From contig WGLU01000002.1 of the NCBI GenBank assembly GCA_016125375.1, positions 62,001-126,000 on the forward strand: a stretch of DNA of 64,000 nt. The letters are read 5' to 3'. This document shows, one piece after another, positions 17,636-26,425 of this stretch. Both the position numbers and the translations under genes were made by a program. Numbering within the stretch: position 1 is the stretch's first letter; each line of letters starts with the position of its first letter. The notes beneath the pieces are model-generated. The model was not told where the DNA came from, searched no databases, and worked only from the letters and a program-made list of their open reading frames with translations. Origin of the DNA: Pseudomonadota bacterium (GTDB lineage Bacteria > Pseudomonadota > Alphaproteobacteria > UBA1280 > RI-95).

Positions 17636-18187
17636 ATGTTGACCATTGGCGATAAACTGCCCGCCTTCAAAGCAACCGCAACCGTAGGCATGCACCTGAA
17701 CGACAGCGCCTTTACCGAAATCACCGACCAGACCTACAAAGGCAAATGGCAGGTGCTGTTTTTCTGGCCGAAGGACTTTACCTTCGTCTGCCCGACCGAG
17801 ATTGCCGAGTTCGGCAAGCTGAATGCCGACTTTGCCGACCGCGATGCCCACGTGCTGGGCGCAAGCGTGGATAACGAGTTTGTGCACCTTGCATGGAAGC
17901 AGCATAAGGACGAGCTCAAAGACCTGCCCTTCCCCATGATTGCGGACGTGAACCACAAGTTGTCCGATGCTCTGGGCGTGCTGGATGCCGAAGCCGGCGT
18001 GGCCAAACGCGCGACCTTTATCATCGACCCGGATGGCATCATCCGTTTTGTCAGCGTGACGGACATGAACGTGGGCCGTAACGTGAAGGAAGTCCTGCGC
18101 GTGCTGGACGCCCTGCAAACCGACGAACTGTGCCCCTGCAACTGGCAGCCGGGTCAAGACACCATTGACCTGAAAAAAGTCGGTTAA
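17636..18187 (+). CDS. ahpC: AhpC-type peroxiredoxin
   Basis: 183 residues, a thiol peroxidase that reduces hydrogen peroxide and organic peroxides. Peroxidatic C52 lies in DFTFVCPTEI; resolving cysteines C166 and C168 lie in ELCPCNW. That CPC tail matches the actinobacterial-type AhpC that is recycled by AhpD rather than by AhpF, and ahpD follows two genes on. ATG 17636 has AGGAG 8 bases ahead. The 5' leader (17560-17635) holds two small hairpins of no known class. The AT-rich region 17504-17560 shares GGATAATC with the oxyR operator region. OxyR control is likely but not shown. Confidence 0.95.
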   Translation: MLTIGDKLPAFKATATVGMHLNDSAFTEITDQTYKGKWQVLFFWPKDFTFVCPTEIAEFGKLNADFADRDAHVLGASVDNEFVHLAWKQHKDELKDLPFPMIADVNHKLSDALGVLDAEAGVAKRATFIIDPDGIIRFVSVTDMNVGRNVKEVLRVLDALQTDELCPCNWQPGQDTIDLKKVG

Positions 18188-18209
18188 CCCCCGAGTGGAG
18201 GATATGACC

Positions 18210-18434
18210 ATGCGTCTGCTGCTTAAAACCATCTCTTACGGTTCGTTACATGTCTGCGTCGCTACGACCGTCGCCTATACCCTGACAGGCAACTTTGCTC
18301 TGTCACTTGGCATCGGGCTGTTAGAGCCGCTGGTGCAGACGCTGGTCTTCCCCCTTCACGAATGGGTGTGGGAGCACAGGAGCGGCAAACCGCTGCACCT
18401 GCTGCATACCCATGGTGCCCCGTTGAACGAGTAA
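18210..18434 (+). CDS. DUF2061-type small membrane protein
   Basis: 74 residues. LKTISYGSLHVCVATTVAYTLTGNFALSLGIGLLEPLVQTLVFPLHEWVWEH matches the DUF2061 family: a Lys-containing start, two helices, and a His-Glu-x-x-Trp end. GGAGG sits 8 bases before the ATG at 18210 and only 2 bases before the in-frame ATG at 18204, which decides the start. It lies between ahpC and ahpD with gaps of about 20 bases, so it is in the peroxide-defence operon. Its function is unknown. Confidence 0.8.
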   Translation: MRLLLKTISYGSLHVCVATTVAYTLTGNFALSLGIGLLEPLVQTLVFPLHEWVWEHRSGKPLHLLHTHGAPLNE

Positions 18435-18455
18435 AAGAAACAAGGAGAGACCATC

Positions 18456-18971
18456 ATGGCTTTTGAAACCGTGAAGAGCAAAATCGGGGACTATGCCAAA
18501 GACATTCGCCTGAATCTGGATAATGTCCTGCAGAGCGATGCCCTGACCCCGCAACAGGTCTACGGAACGGTGGTGGCCATTGCCCACCAGACCAAGAATA
18601 AGGACCTGCTGGCAGATGCCGAGGCGCTGGCCGCCGAGCATATAGACGCCCAGCACATCACCGCGGCCAAAACCGCCAGCGCGCTGATGGCTATGAACAA
18701 CATCTACTATCGCTTCGCCCACCTGGTCGAAGGCGGCCATGAATACACCAAAATGCCTGCCCGCCTGCGCATGACGGGGCTGGCGACCCACGGTGTGGAC
18801 AAGGCCACGTTCGAGCTGTGGTGCCTTGCCGTGTCGGCCTATAACGGCTGCGGCATGTGCATCACCGCGCACGAGAAGGAAGTGCTCCATGCGGGCCTCA
18901 GCAAAGCAGCCGTTCAGGATGCGGTACGCATTACCGCTGTTCTGAATGCTGCGCATGTCGCGTCTTCCTGA
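18456..18971 (+). CDS. ahpD: alkylhydroperoxidase AhpD
   Basis: 171 residues, all helical, of the carboxymuconolactone-decarboxylase superfamily. C132 and C135 in NGCGMCITAHE, with H139 and E120 (TFELWCLAV), reproduce the E118-C130-C133-H137 active site known from mycobacterial AhpD. It accepts electrons, through a lipoyl protein in mycobacteria, and reduces AhpC. CAAGGAGAG precedes the ATG. It is the third gene of the ahpC operon, and the CPC form of AhpC fits this partner. Confidence 0.93.
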   Translation: MAFETVKSKIGDYAKDIRLNLDNVLQSDALTPQQVYGTVVAIAHQTKNKDLLADAEALAAEHIDAQHITAAKTASALMAMNNIYYRFAHLVEGGHEYTKMPARLRMTGLATHGVDKATFELWCLAVSAYNGCGMCITAHEKEVLHAGLSKAAVQDAVRITAVLNAAHVASS

Positions 18972-18996
18972 CGCGCGACCCACGGCAGACGCTCCG

Positions 18997-19024
18997 CGCC
19001 CCTCAGACGGGGCGTTTGTCGTTT
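18997..19024 (+). terminator. probable terminator of the ahpC operon
   Basis: CGCCCC/GGGGCG, 6-bp stem with a 6-base loop, followed by TTTGTCGTTT. The stem is shorter than others in this window. Confidence 0.6.
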
Positions 19025-19140
19025 ATGGCCACGCGACCATAACGTTATGTCAAAGCTTGAAGCGGCAATCCGCCCTTACCATATATCTCTCTATTGTTGG
19101 AATATCTTGACTGTTTGCGCCTTAGGGGAAGGGTTGTTGC

Positions 19141-20586
19141 ATGCCTCTGTATCTGTTGCAGATGCGTCGACGTATACGGGAACTGCCGGGAATACTCGGC
19201 GCGGTTCTTTTCCTCATGACAGGTGTAAACAGTGCCCGCGCCGAAATCTGGCAGGGTTCAGCAAGCTACAACTGCGGCTTTATTACCACCGCGGCCTGCG
19301 GTGACGGCCAATCCGGTGATACATCCCCCTCCGCCCAGCCCGACGCGGGCAACAGCACAAGCACGTCGGCATCAGGTACCGCAGCGGCCAACGGCATGGC
19401 CGGACAACAGAGCAGCGGTGTTTCCGTCGGGGGCATCAGCGTCAGCCCCCATGACGTACAGGATGCCGTCGGCGCCATGGCGGGCATGAATAACGGCTGT
19501 TGCAGTGTTGGCGCGTCTGTTGCCGCCGCAGGCATGGCTGGTGTGGTTGGGGTTGCAAATGGCCTGAGCGGCGTGAACTCGATTGGCTTGAATGATGCCT
19601 TCGGGCCTGTTGCGGACATGCTGCACGAGGTGAACATATCCGATGTCATGAACAGTATTGCGTCGATGAGCCTGAGCGATATTCAAGCCAACGTGGGGCA
19701 GATATCGCAAGCGGCAACCATGTCGGTAGCTGCGGCATCCCTGTCGACAAACATGTCTTTTCAGGACCTGAAATCCTCCATTACCGCTGGCATCAACAAT
19801 GCCGTACCTAACGTACAGGACTTGCCGCAAGACATACAAAACCAGCCCAATATCAGCATCGCCGCGCGCCAGCAGGTCAAGGGCATTACGTCCATCATGT
19901 CCAAGGCCGTGACCGGACTGGTGGATATTGCCAGCCTGAGCGCCACGCAGGCGACAAGCCTGTCCAAAGCGGCGGCTTCGGTGGCGGTGAATCAGGCTAC
20001 GGTGGCCCAATCCATGATGGGTATGATGCATAACGCCATGACAGCCGCCAACATAGGGCTGGCCTCACAGACAATGACCGATATGATCGGTGCACTGGGC
20101 AAGGCGGTAAATGCCGCGGGCCTGGCAACGCAGGCTGCCAATCAGGCCAACACACCGGAAGCGCATGCAAACGCTGCGGCGGCAAACGCTGCGGCTGCAC
20201 AGGCCGCAGCATCGGTAGCATCTGCAATGGCAGACCTGTCATCCATCGGTCTGAACACAGCACAGACGGCAACGACGGCAAACGCCGCCCAAACAGCGGC
20301 AGCATCGGCGGACCAAGCAGCACAGGCTGCCCAAACAGCAGCAAATCAGGCAGCGGCAAACGCAGCGGCTGCCAATGCGGCTGCAGCTGCGGCCCCCAAC
20401 AGTGCCGAAGCACAGGCAGCGGCTGCCGCTGCAAACGCCGCAGCAGCAGAAGCACAGGCAGCAGCAGATCAGGCAGCGGCGGATGCACAGGCAGCGGCAG
20501 AGGCAGCCGCTGCTGCCTCGGGTGAAGCCGACGCAAGCGACAGTAATGGTGGCGACACCGATGGCGGTACAGGAGATGCAAAATGA
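19141..20586 (+). CDS. secreted alanine-rich coiled-coil protein
   Basis: 481 residues. A signal peptide (about 1-31, ending NSARA) leads to a Cys-containing start (SYNCGFITTAACG), a Gly/Ser/Ala stretch, and from about 190 a long helical region rich in Ala, Gln and Ser. Residues 345-465 are almost pure Ala/Asn/Gln/Glu/Asp heptad-like repeats (QAAAN, AEAQAAAD), ending in an acidic Gly/Asp tail. It probably forms an extended rod at the cell surface. GGGGAAGGG precedes the ATG; a second possible start is at 19162. The stop overlaps the next gene by ATGA. No family is recognised. Confidence 0.7.
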   Translation: MPLYLLQMRRRIRELPGILGAVLFLMTGVNSARAEIWQGSASYNCGFITTAACGDGQSGDTSPSAQPDAGNSTSTSASGTAAANGMAGQQSSGVSVGGISVSPHDVQDAVGAMAGMNNGCCSVGASVAAAGMAGVVGVANGLSGVNSIGLNDAFGPVADMLHEVNISDVMNSIASMSLSDIQANVGQISQAATMSVAAASLSTNMSFQDLKSSITAGINNAVPNVQDLPQDIQNQPNISIAARQQVKGITSIMSKAVTGLVDIASLSATQATSLSKAAASVAVNQATVAQSMMGMMHNAMTAANIGLASQTMTDMIGALGKAVNAAGLATQAANQANTPEAHANAAAANAAAAQAAASVASAMADLSSIGLNTAQTATTANAAQTAAASADQAAQAAQTAANQAAANAAAANAAAAAAPNSAEAQAAAAAANAAAAEAQAAADQAAADAQAAAEAAAAASGEADASDSNGGDTDGGTGDAK

Positions 20587-21440
20587 CGACATGTTTTCTT
20601 TTGGCACTGGCGATAACGCTGACAGCAAGCCGGGCAGAGGCGGCAACCACAGATATCGTGATGGATGCCCAGCAGGTCACGCAAATGTTTGCAGGCATCC
20701 TGCCCGCATCTGCGCCATCAGCCGCGTCACAACCTGCCGTTACGCCAAACCAGGCCATGACCGTGCCGGAAGACTGGAAAAAACCCTACCTGTCCTATGA
20801 CCCGATGGAAAGTCTGGGCCTTGACCTGAGCAAATGGCTGGAGCAGCAAGGCGGTGCCGCAGCCGTACTGGCCCGGACAGAAAGCCGACTGATGGGAGAT
20901 GAAGCCAAAGAGTGCCTGCAAAAAGGTGGTATCCTGCACGACGTACTGGGCTGTGTGATGGATGTTGAACACCTGTACGATGTACATATGGGCGTTGAGC
21001 ATTCCGAGCAGAATCAGGCGCATTTCACCTACTATGACAAGCCTGCCCAGCCGGAGAAAAAAGACCGCGCCGCCGTTACGCAGCCGGAGGTCATTCTGAA
21101 CATCGGACACGCCATTTGCCGTGGCATCGGAGCAACCTACTCCCCGGCTAAAAAATCCTGTCTTTATGGCGTGCGTGACCGCCTGATGCCGGATGATTTG
21201 CAAAAACATGAACAAGAGCTGATGGGTGAAATGATTTCCAGCGGGCGCTGCGGTGCCAACGGCAATCAGTTCATGATCCAGAAGGCCACCTCGTCGTCCA
21301 CCTTTAATTCAAAAACGCTGACAACCTTCAACGACCGTTGCCGTTTTGGCGAGAATGCAGCAGGCAGTGCCGTACCGGCAGAAATACATCAGGCCATCGG
21401 CGAAACAGGTGATTTTCTGGGCCGTCATAACCAGCGCTAG
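20583..21440 (+). CDS. secreted partner protein of unknown function
   Basis: 285 residues with a signal peptide (MTTCFLLALAITLTASRAEA). The mature protein has six cysteines (ECLQKGG, LGCVMDV, AICRGIG, KSCLYGV, SGRCGAN, DRCRFGE) in a mostly helical context, which suggests a disulfide-bonded periplasmic or secreted protein. It is translationally coupled (ATGA at 20583-20586) to the alanine-rich protein, so the two probably act together. The cysteine-rich helical character recalls conjugation-pilus assembly proteins, but no motif supports that assignment. Confidence 0.65.
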   Translation: MTTCFLLALAITLTASRAEAATTDIVMDAQQVTQMFAGILPASAPSAASQPAVTPNQAMTVPEDWKKPYLSYDPMESLGLDLSKWLEQQGGAAAVLARTESRLMGDEAKECLQKGGILHDVLGCVMDVEHLYDVHMGVEHSEQNQAHFTYYDKPAQPEKKDRAAVTQPEVILNIGHAICRGIGATYSPAKKSCLYGVRDRLMPDDLQKHEQELMGEMISSGRCGANGNQFMIQKATSSSTFNSKTLTTFNDRCRFGENAAGSAVPAEIHQAIGETGDFLGRHNQR

Positions 21441-21470
21441 CCGTCTATCGGGGGCGGCTGGCCTGACATC

Positions 21471-21499
21471 TTGACAGGGGCACCCCATATCCCTAGTAT
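21471..21499 (+). promoter_or_regulatory. sigma70-type promoter of the protease lipoprotein gene
   Basis: TTGACA (21471-21476), 17-base spacer and TAGTAT (21494-21499); about 110 bases of leader precede the ATG at 21616. Confidence 0.6.
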
Positions 21500-21615
21500 C
21501 TGTGTATACAAAATCCTTTTCTTTTTCAGCTTAACGTAAGCCAGTTCTTCGGCCAACGCAGGCTATACGCGTACCTTGCCCCAAGAACTGCCGGACCCGT
21601 GAAAGAAACCCCTTC

Positions 21616-22392
21616 ATGCGCCTCTTGAAAGTCTGCGCGCTGTTTGCGGCGCTCAGCGCCCTTACGGCCTGCGCCTTCTCACCAGCGCCCTTCACGCCGA
21701 CTCATGTACGTGCAGAAACCTGTACCCCGGATACCGAAGTCGCCGATAGCGTCGTCGTTCTGGGCGATGCAGACGACTTTACCGCGACGGGCTTTTTTGT
21801 ACGTCCCGGTATTCTGGTGACCAACGCCCACGTTGCCGATGCGCACTTTGCCAGATACGGCGCCAACAAGATGCGTATCCGCACAGCGGAAACCATCAAT
21901 GTGGCGGATCTGACGCCCCAGACCGTGATCCCGCTGTACCACAGCGTGAAAAAGGACCTCGCCATCGTGCTGGTGCCGTCCATGCAGGCGCACCCGAACC
22001 TCAACTGGGATTACCTCATGCGCCGCGGCGGCAAAAGCCACCCGGGCGAGGCCGCCTTTCTGTACGGCAATCCGAACGGTGCGCTCTGGCAGCACATCCC
22101 CGTCCTGCTGGGTCGGGTGGAAACCCACCGTGACATCCGCATCCCCGGTTTTGCGCCGTTCTCGCAGATGCGCCTGACCCACAAAGCTGTGGACGCAACC
22201 CCCTTGTTCGGTGCCTCCGGCGCCCCCATCGTCACGTGCGACGGTGCCTTTGTCGGCATGCACGCCGGCAGTGGCGGCACTGTTGGCAGTGCCGTGCCCG
22301 CATCGGTCATTGAAGATGCGTTGTTCCGCGCCACAGTACAGCTGCCTGCGGCCAGTGTGCCGTGGCCGCCGCTACAGCCGATTACCGAATAG
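21616..22392 (+). CDS. trypsin-like serine protease lipoprotein
   Basis: 258 residues. The N-terminus has a lipobox (LSALTAC, C19), so the protein is lipid-anchored. The chymotrypsin-fold triad is visible: His in TGFFVRPGILVTNAHVAD, Asp in VKKDLAIVLVPS, Ser in FGASGAPIV. GFFV...LVTNAHV is the usual HtrA/S1 opening. There is no PDZ domain, unlike DegP. It probably cleaves envelope proteins. A promoter lies upstream and a strong terminator downstream, so it is transcribed alone. Confidence 0.82.
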   Translation: MRLLKVCALFAALSALTACAFSPAPFTPTHVRAETCTPDTEVADSVVVLGDADDFTATGFFVRPGILVTNAHVADAHFARYGANKMRIRTAETINVADLTPQTVIPLYHSVKKDLAIVLVPSMQAHPNLNWDYLMRRGGKSHPGEAAFLYGNPNGALWQHIPVLLGRVETHRDIRIPGFAPFSQMRLTHKAVDATPLFGASGAPIVTCDGAFVGMHAGSGGTVGSAVPASVIEDALFRATVQLPAASVPWPPLQPITE

Positions 22393-22393
22393 T

Positions 22394-22423
22394 AAAAACG
22401 CCCCCGCGAGGGGGCGTTTTTTT
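22394..22423 (+). terminator. Rho-independent terminator
   Basis: AAAAACGCCCCC-GCGA-GGGGGCGTTTTTTT; the core is the same as at 13226. Confidence 0.92.
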
Positions 22424-22518
22424 ATTTGAAATAGCTGTAAAAATCCCTACATTCACCTACTGTTAACTGTTACCCATCTTCATCTTTTTTGACCACCTCT
22501 CCTGCATACTGGAATGCT

Positions 22519-22812
22519 ATGAGCAATGACATCAACATTAATGCCGAATACCTGTTCCTGACGGTCCCTGCCGACAAGCTTGCCACCGCGGCACGCTACT
22601 GGGGCGGACTGGAAGTACTGGTGGACGGCGCATGGATGCGCACCGACGACCCCGAGCTGGACATCCACACCGAAGGCCTCAGCCGCACGCGTTACGGATA
22701 CAAACGACGCGAGCGCGTGGCAGTTACCAAAAACTACAGCGGGCCGTTCTCGGTGCGTATCAACCTCAAGGCCAATCCGGCTGTGCGCGCCCTGTTGGTG
22801 CTGCAGAAATAA
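22519..22812 (+). CDS. 97-residue protein of unknown function
   Basis: A short soluble protein starting MSNDININAEYLFLTVPADKLA, with WGGLEVLVDGAWMRTDDPELD, a basic middle (YGYKRRERVAVTK) and RINLKANPAVRALLVLQK at the end. The start at ATG 22519 is chosen because the residues before it are unlikely coding; no ribosome site is visible. A terminator follows at once. Its antiparallel-strand look suggests a small beta domain. No family is recognised. Confidence 0.6.
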   Translation: MSNDININAEYLFLTVPADKLATAARYWGGLEVLVDGAWMRTDDPELDIHTEGLSRTRYGYKRRERVAVTKNYSGPFSVRINLKANPAVRALLVLQK

Positions 22813-22823
22813 GCTTTAGCGCC

Positions 22824-22850
22824 TCCCCGCCTTTTGGCGGGGACTTTTTT
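22824..22850. terminator. terminator between convergent genes
   Basis: TCCCCGCC-TTTT-GGCGGGGA and six T on the plus strand, 25 bases before the end of the convergent gene at 22875. Confidence 0.85.
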
Positions 22851-22874
22851 ATGCGCCAATGTTCAAAAAGCGGG

Positions 22875-24116
22875 TTACAGCGCGAGCTCGAAACCGTGGG
22901 TCATATCCGGTGTACGCTCTTGCTCCTGCGCGCGGCGTTTTGCATCGACCGCTGCCTGGTGGTTGGCTTCCTTGACCAATTGGGGCTCTTCACCTGTATG
23001 GACATGGTAGGCCAGCGCATCCGCGACAGAATCCATCTGGTGATTGCGCATCATGGTCTTAAGGCCGGTGCCGAAACTGGATTTAAGGTAATGCACCTCT
23101 CCTCCCAGATGGCTGCCGCCAAAACGTGTCCCCCACTTGGCAACCTGACTGCCCTCGACGGCGATATTGGTAATCCGGTCCGGCGATACACGCTCGGGGT
23201 CATAATCCTTAAGTGCGGTGCTGATAGCAGGACCTTCGAAATTATAAATCTGCACATCAAGGCGTGCCGTACTCTGTGTCGGGTTAGCCAGATGATACCC
23301 TACGTGCTGGACAACGCTGCCGCCAAGGCTGTGCCCTGCCAGAACGACCTGACGGTCGCGGTGTTCGGCGGACTTAACCACGGGGAGCACCTCCTGATAC
23401 AGCACATCGGCCTGATTTTTACCAAGGTGGATAGCGGCCTCAACAGCCTCTACCTTCTCGCCGTTCATACCGGGGACGCCGAATATCAGCTGCCCGCTTT
23501 CTTTTTCAACAACGGCTACAGCCTGTAAACCCGTAGCCGGATGATTAATATAGCCCGGCTCCTGCGCAATATTGACCCGATTGAACAGATCCTTGTCGCT
23601 CATGTCGCCAAAGCCCTGTTCCTGAGCTGCCTTTCTGGCCATAGAGAGGAAGCTTTTCCGGTCCATCTGATTATAGTCAGACTGGTGCATAGGCACATGC
23701 ACCAGAGCCGAACGGCCAAAAGTCGGCACAACCTCCAAATCGGTATCGCGCCCGAAAGGGTTATAACCGGTGCGGCCACCCGCAGGCGTAATGGTATTAA
23801 TACCAAAGCCCGGCTTGGGTTCGTAGAATGTGTATTCCACTTGTTTATCGGCCATCTGCGCGATGCCGAGTGCCAGTGAAAGCGATTCCGAACGCTCCAG
23901 AACGGGGTTAAATGCCGCCTGTTCCTGAGCTGCTTCGGCCTTCTGGCGCAAGTCCTGCCTTACTGCATCACGTACATCGGTACTGTCGGCTTTATACGCG
24001 CCCGCTTGCCCATCCGTGGCATAGGCCAGCCTTATATCGTCAGCATTAAGGACAGAGGACGGTTCCGTCCCCCTGCCGGCATCACGCGCAAGTAAGGAAG
24101 TCAGCTTTTTAAACAC
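22875..24116 (-). CDS. alpha/beta-hydrolase with lipase-type nucleophile elbow
   Basis: 413 residues, no signal peptide. VVLAGHSLGGSVVQHVGYHLA is the GxSxG elbow of class-3 lipases, and IYNFEGPAIS is the usual following strand. Candidate acid and histidine lie in the C-terminal third. The first 90 residues are charged, helical and unlike lipases (EAAQEQAAF). Start is GTG at 24116 with AGGGGA about 9 bases ahead. Long-headed cytoplasmic lipases of this kind are sometimes injected effectors, but no secretion genes are near. The substrate is unknown. Confidence 0.75.
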   Translation of the reverse strand: MFKKLTSLLARDAGRGTEPSSVLNADDIRLAYATDGQAGAYKADSTDVRDAVRQDLRQKAEAAQEQAAFNPVLERSESLSLALGIAQMADKQVEYTFYEPKPGFGINTITPAGGRTGYNPFGRDTDLEVVPTFGRSALVHVPMHQSDYNQMDRKSFLSMARKAAQEQGFGDMSDKDLFNRVNIAQEPGYINHPATGLQAVAVVEKESGQLIFGVPGMNGEKVEAVEAAIHLGKNQADVLYQEVLPVVKSAEHRDRQVVLAGHSLGGSVVQHVGYHLANPTQSTARLDVQIYNFEGPAISTALKDYDPERVSPDRITNIAVEGSQVAKWGTRFGGSHLGGEVHYLKSSFGTGLKTMMRNHQMDSVADALAYHVHTGEEPQLVKEANHQAAVDAKRRAQEQERTPDMTHGFELAL

Positions 24117-24274
24117 GGCAAATAGTCCCCTGCTTTCTCTGGAAGCTTATGAAACACTGCACAAATATCTGTCAGCTGCCTGCCTGTACATCGACCGCAT
24201 CTGCTCAGGCGCTTGCAGCACTCCGGGTAAGCAGTTAGTCTAGCGGGCACGAACGGAGAAACCAGAACCCGCCC

Positions 24275-25540
24275 ATGAGCATGCAAACCCTTTTACCCCG
24301 CTTGAAAAACAACCTGCTGCACAGTGGGTTCCTGCATACGTTTGCCGCTAATTTTTTAACCAATATGCTGGCCTTCGGCAGCGTACTGGTGGTGGCGTAT
24401 TTCCTGACCCCCGCCGACATTGCGGACATCCGCCTGATGCAGGCGTACACCATCATCGGCATTACGCTGGCCAGCCTCGGTTACACCACGGGACTGCTGA
24501 AAGCCTGCGCCGAAAGTGACGACAAGGCCCTGGAAGAGGCTTACCTCAAGCGCGTCACCCGCCATACCTTGCTGGCTGCGCTGGCCTACTGCGCCGTCCT
24601 GCTGGCACTGGTTGAAGGCGGCGTGATTGCGCTTTCCAGCGCCAACCTGCACACCTATCTGCCGCCCATGCTGTTGACCATCCCGATGGCCGTACTCATC
24701 GAAAATATCCGCAACTTCCTGCTTGCCAAAAAGGCCTTCAAGGCAGCGGCAAACGCGCAAATCAACGTCCGCATTTTGACGTTTTTCATTGTCATTGGTG
24801 CCAGTTGGGCGTTCGGGCTGGCAGGGTTTGTAGCGGCAACGCTGCTGGCGTATGCATTTGGCGCGGCGCGCTTCCTGCGGGAGAGCGGCCTCGGTTTCAT
24901 CCGTCGCCCCCGGGTGGACTTTCCGGACTACTTTGTGCGCTTTTCGTTGTTCGCCATGTTCGGCAACCTGTTCGTCATCATTGCCAGTTACGGCGATATG
25001 TTCCTGCTGGATGCCACCAGCATAGACCGAGACCTGTTGGGCGCCTACGCGCTGGCATCGGTCCTTTTGGGCGGGCTGATGGTGGTGACGGCGTCCGTCC
25101 AGACGATTCTGCTGCCGGATATGCTCAAAAACCAGAGCAACCGCGCGTGGCTGCGCGCCCATTTTATCGAGAAGCAACTCAAACTGGGTGCCGTCAGCGT
25201 GGTGCTTGCCCTGCTGGGCTGGGCGGGCGTGGCGGTGTTCTTCCCCCTCGTTTACGGCGCTGATTACGCCCTGACGCCTGCGCTGTTCGGCGGCATGTGC
25301 GTGCAGTATGTGCTGGTTTCCTGCGGGACGCTGGGCGGCAGCGTGATGATGGGGCTGGGGCGCACGTCCGTTAATACCGCGGTGGCGGGTATTGCCCTGC
25401 TGGCCGGGTTTGTTTTTGCTTATCTGGTCATGCCTGCCTATGGTATATGGGGCATGGTTTATGGAAAGATTTTGTACGGCGCCCTGATTTGCCTGCTGAC
25501 CAACATCATCGTCTTTGCCAGCCTGCGCCGACAAAGCTAG
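24275..25540 (+). CDS. polysaccharide flippase (Wzx/MATE-like)
   Basis: 421 residues with about 12 hydrophobic helices. The N-terminal part (FLHTFAANFLTNMLAFGSVLVVAYFLTPADIADIRLMQAY) is like Wzx/PST exporters that flip lipid-linked sugar units across the inner membrane. A late segment (GMCVQYVLVSCGTLGGSVMMGLGRTSVNT) also fits. It is the first gene of a three-gene operon with a methyltransferase and a glycosyltransferase, which supports a role in a surface glycan. ATG 24275; no clear ribosome site. Confidence 0.82.
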   Translation: MSMQTLLPRLKNNLLHSGFLHTFAANFLTNMLAFGSVLVVAYFLTPADIADIRLMQAYTIIGITLASLGYTTGLLKACAESDDKALEEAYLKRVTRHTLLAALAYCAVLLALVEGGVIALSSANLHTYLPPMLLTIPMAVLIENIRNFLLAKKAFKAAANAQINVRILTFFIVIGASWAFGLAGFVAATLLAYAFGAARFLRESGLGFIRRPRVDFPDYFVRFSLFAMFGNLFVIIASYGDMFLLDATSIDRDLLGAYALASVLLGGLMVVTASVQTILLPDMLKNQSNRAWLRAHFIEKQLKLGAVSVVLALLGWAGVAVFFPLVYGADYALTPALFGGMCVQYVLVSCGTLGGSVMMGLGRTSVNTAVAGIALLAGFVFAYLVMPAYGIWGMVYGKILYGALICLLTNIIVFASLRRQS

Positions 25541-25562
25541 AGGAATATAAGGAACAAGACCC

Positions 25563-26420
25563 GTGACACACCCAGCGCCTGCCTGCCTGATTTGCGGCCA
25601 CGCCCATACTAAAGCCATCGGCAAGACCCGCAGCCCGCAACTGCCGGATATTCAGTTTACCTACTATGCCTGCACCGATTGCGGCTCGCGCTTTTACGAC
25701 CCCAAGGAACATGACGTGGATATTGTCGAGGAAAACGAGAAGTTCTCGCTCGACGAACATCACGTCCGCACCGACTTTACCCCCAACAGCTACTGGATGA
25801 ACGAGGTTACCACCATCCGCGCCCTTAAAGGCGGGGATATCACCTCGGTGCTCGACTGCGGTTGCCGCACGGGCGACTTTTTGATGCACTGGCCGTCCAG
25901 CCTGAACCGCACAGGGGTCGAGATTGTCCCGGATGTGGCGAAAGTGGCCGAAAAACGCGACCTGAATGTCATCAACCAGCCGCTGGAAGAAGCCACCCTG
26001 CCCCAGAAGTACGACGTGGTGACCTGCTATGCGATTCTGGAACACCTGACCGCGCCGGAGAAAGTACTCCACGCCCTGACCGACGCCGTGGCGAAAGACG
26101 GCATGCTGGTGGTGATGATTCCCTCTTACGAAACGCTCAAGGCACGCCTGCTGGGCGCGCTGGGCATCCGCTGGCACCAGCTTTACCCGCCATTCCATTT
26201 ATGCTTCTTCTCCCGCGCTTATCTGGACGGCTACATGAAAAAACACGGCTTCGAGCGCGTGCGCGGCGTCTACACCAGCGGCGGCATGTTCAACCCGTTC
26301 CTGAAAATCCCCGTGCTGGGCAAGGTATGGACAAAAATCATGACCGCGGTCGACCGCTACAGCCCGACCCGCCTGCTGCCGATTTTTGACCACATGTACC
26401 TGTACTACCGGAAAAAGTAA
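25563..26420 (+). CDS. SAM-dependent methyltransferase with N-terminal zinc ribbon
   Basis: 285 residues from GTG 25563. Residues 8-40 hold two CxxC-like pairs (CLICGH, CTDCGS), a small zinc ribbon. The methyltransferase domain follows: SVLDCGCRTGDFL (motif I, with CGCRTG replacing the common GxGxG), DVVTCYAILEHLTAPEKVLHAL and DGMLVVMIPS. This arrangement is common in polysaccharide clusters, where the enzyme methylates sugars. It sits between the flippase and glycosyltransferase genes, 22 and 5 bases from them. Confidence 0.82.
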   Translation: MTHPAPACLICGHAHTKAIGKTRSPQLPDIQFTYYACTDCGSRFYDPKEHDVDIVEENEKFSLDEHHVRTDFTPNSYWMNEVTTIRALKGGDITSVLDCGCRTGDFLMHWPSSLNRTGVEIVPDVAKVAEKRDLNVINQPLEEATLPQKYDVVTCYAILEHLTAPEKVLHALTDAVAKDGMLVVMIPSYETLKARLLGALGIRWHQLYPPFHLCFFSRAYLDGYMKKHGFERVRGVYTSGGMFNPFLKIPVLGKVWTKIMTAVDRYSPTRLLPIFDHMYLYYRKK

Positions 26421-26425
26421 GCAGG

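Noticed and set aside
20170-20540. Simple-sequence repeat or CRISPR-like array in the alanine-rich gene
   Set aside because: The periodic GCA/GCG-rich pattern encodes Ala-rich helix; units are not identical and there are no spacers.
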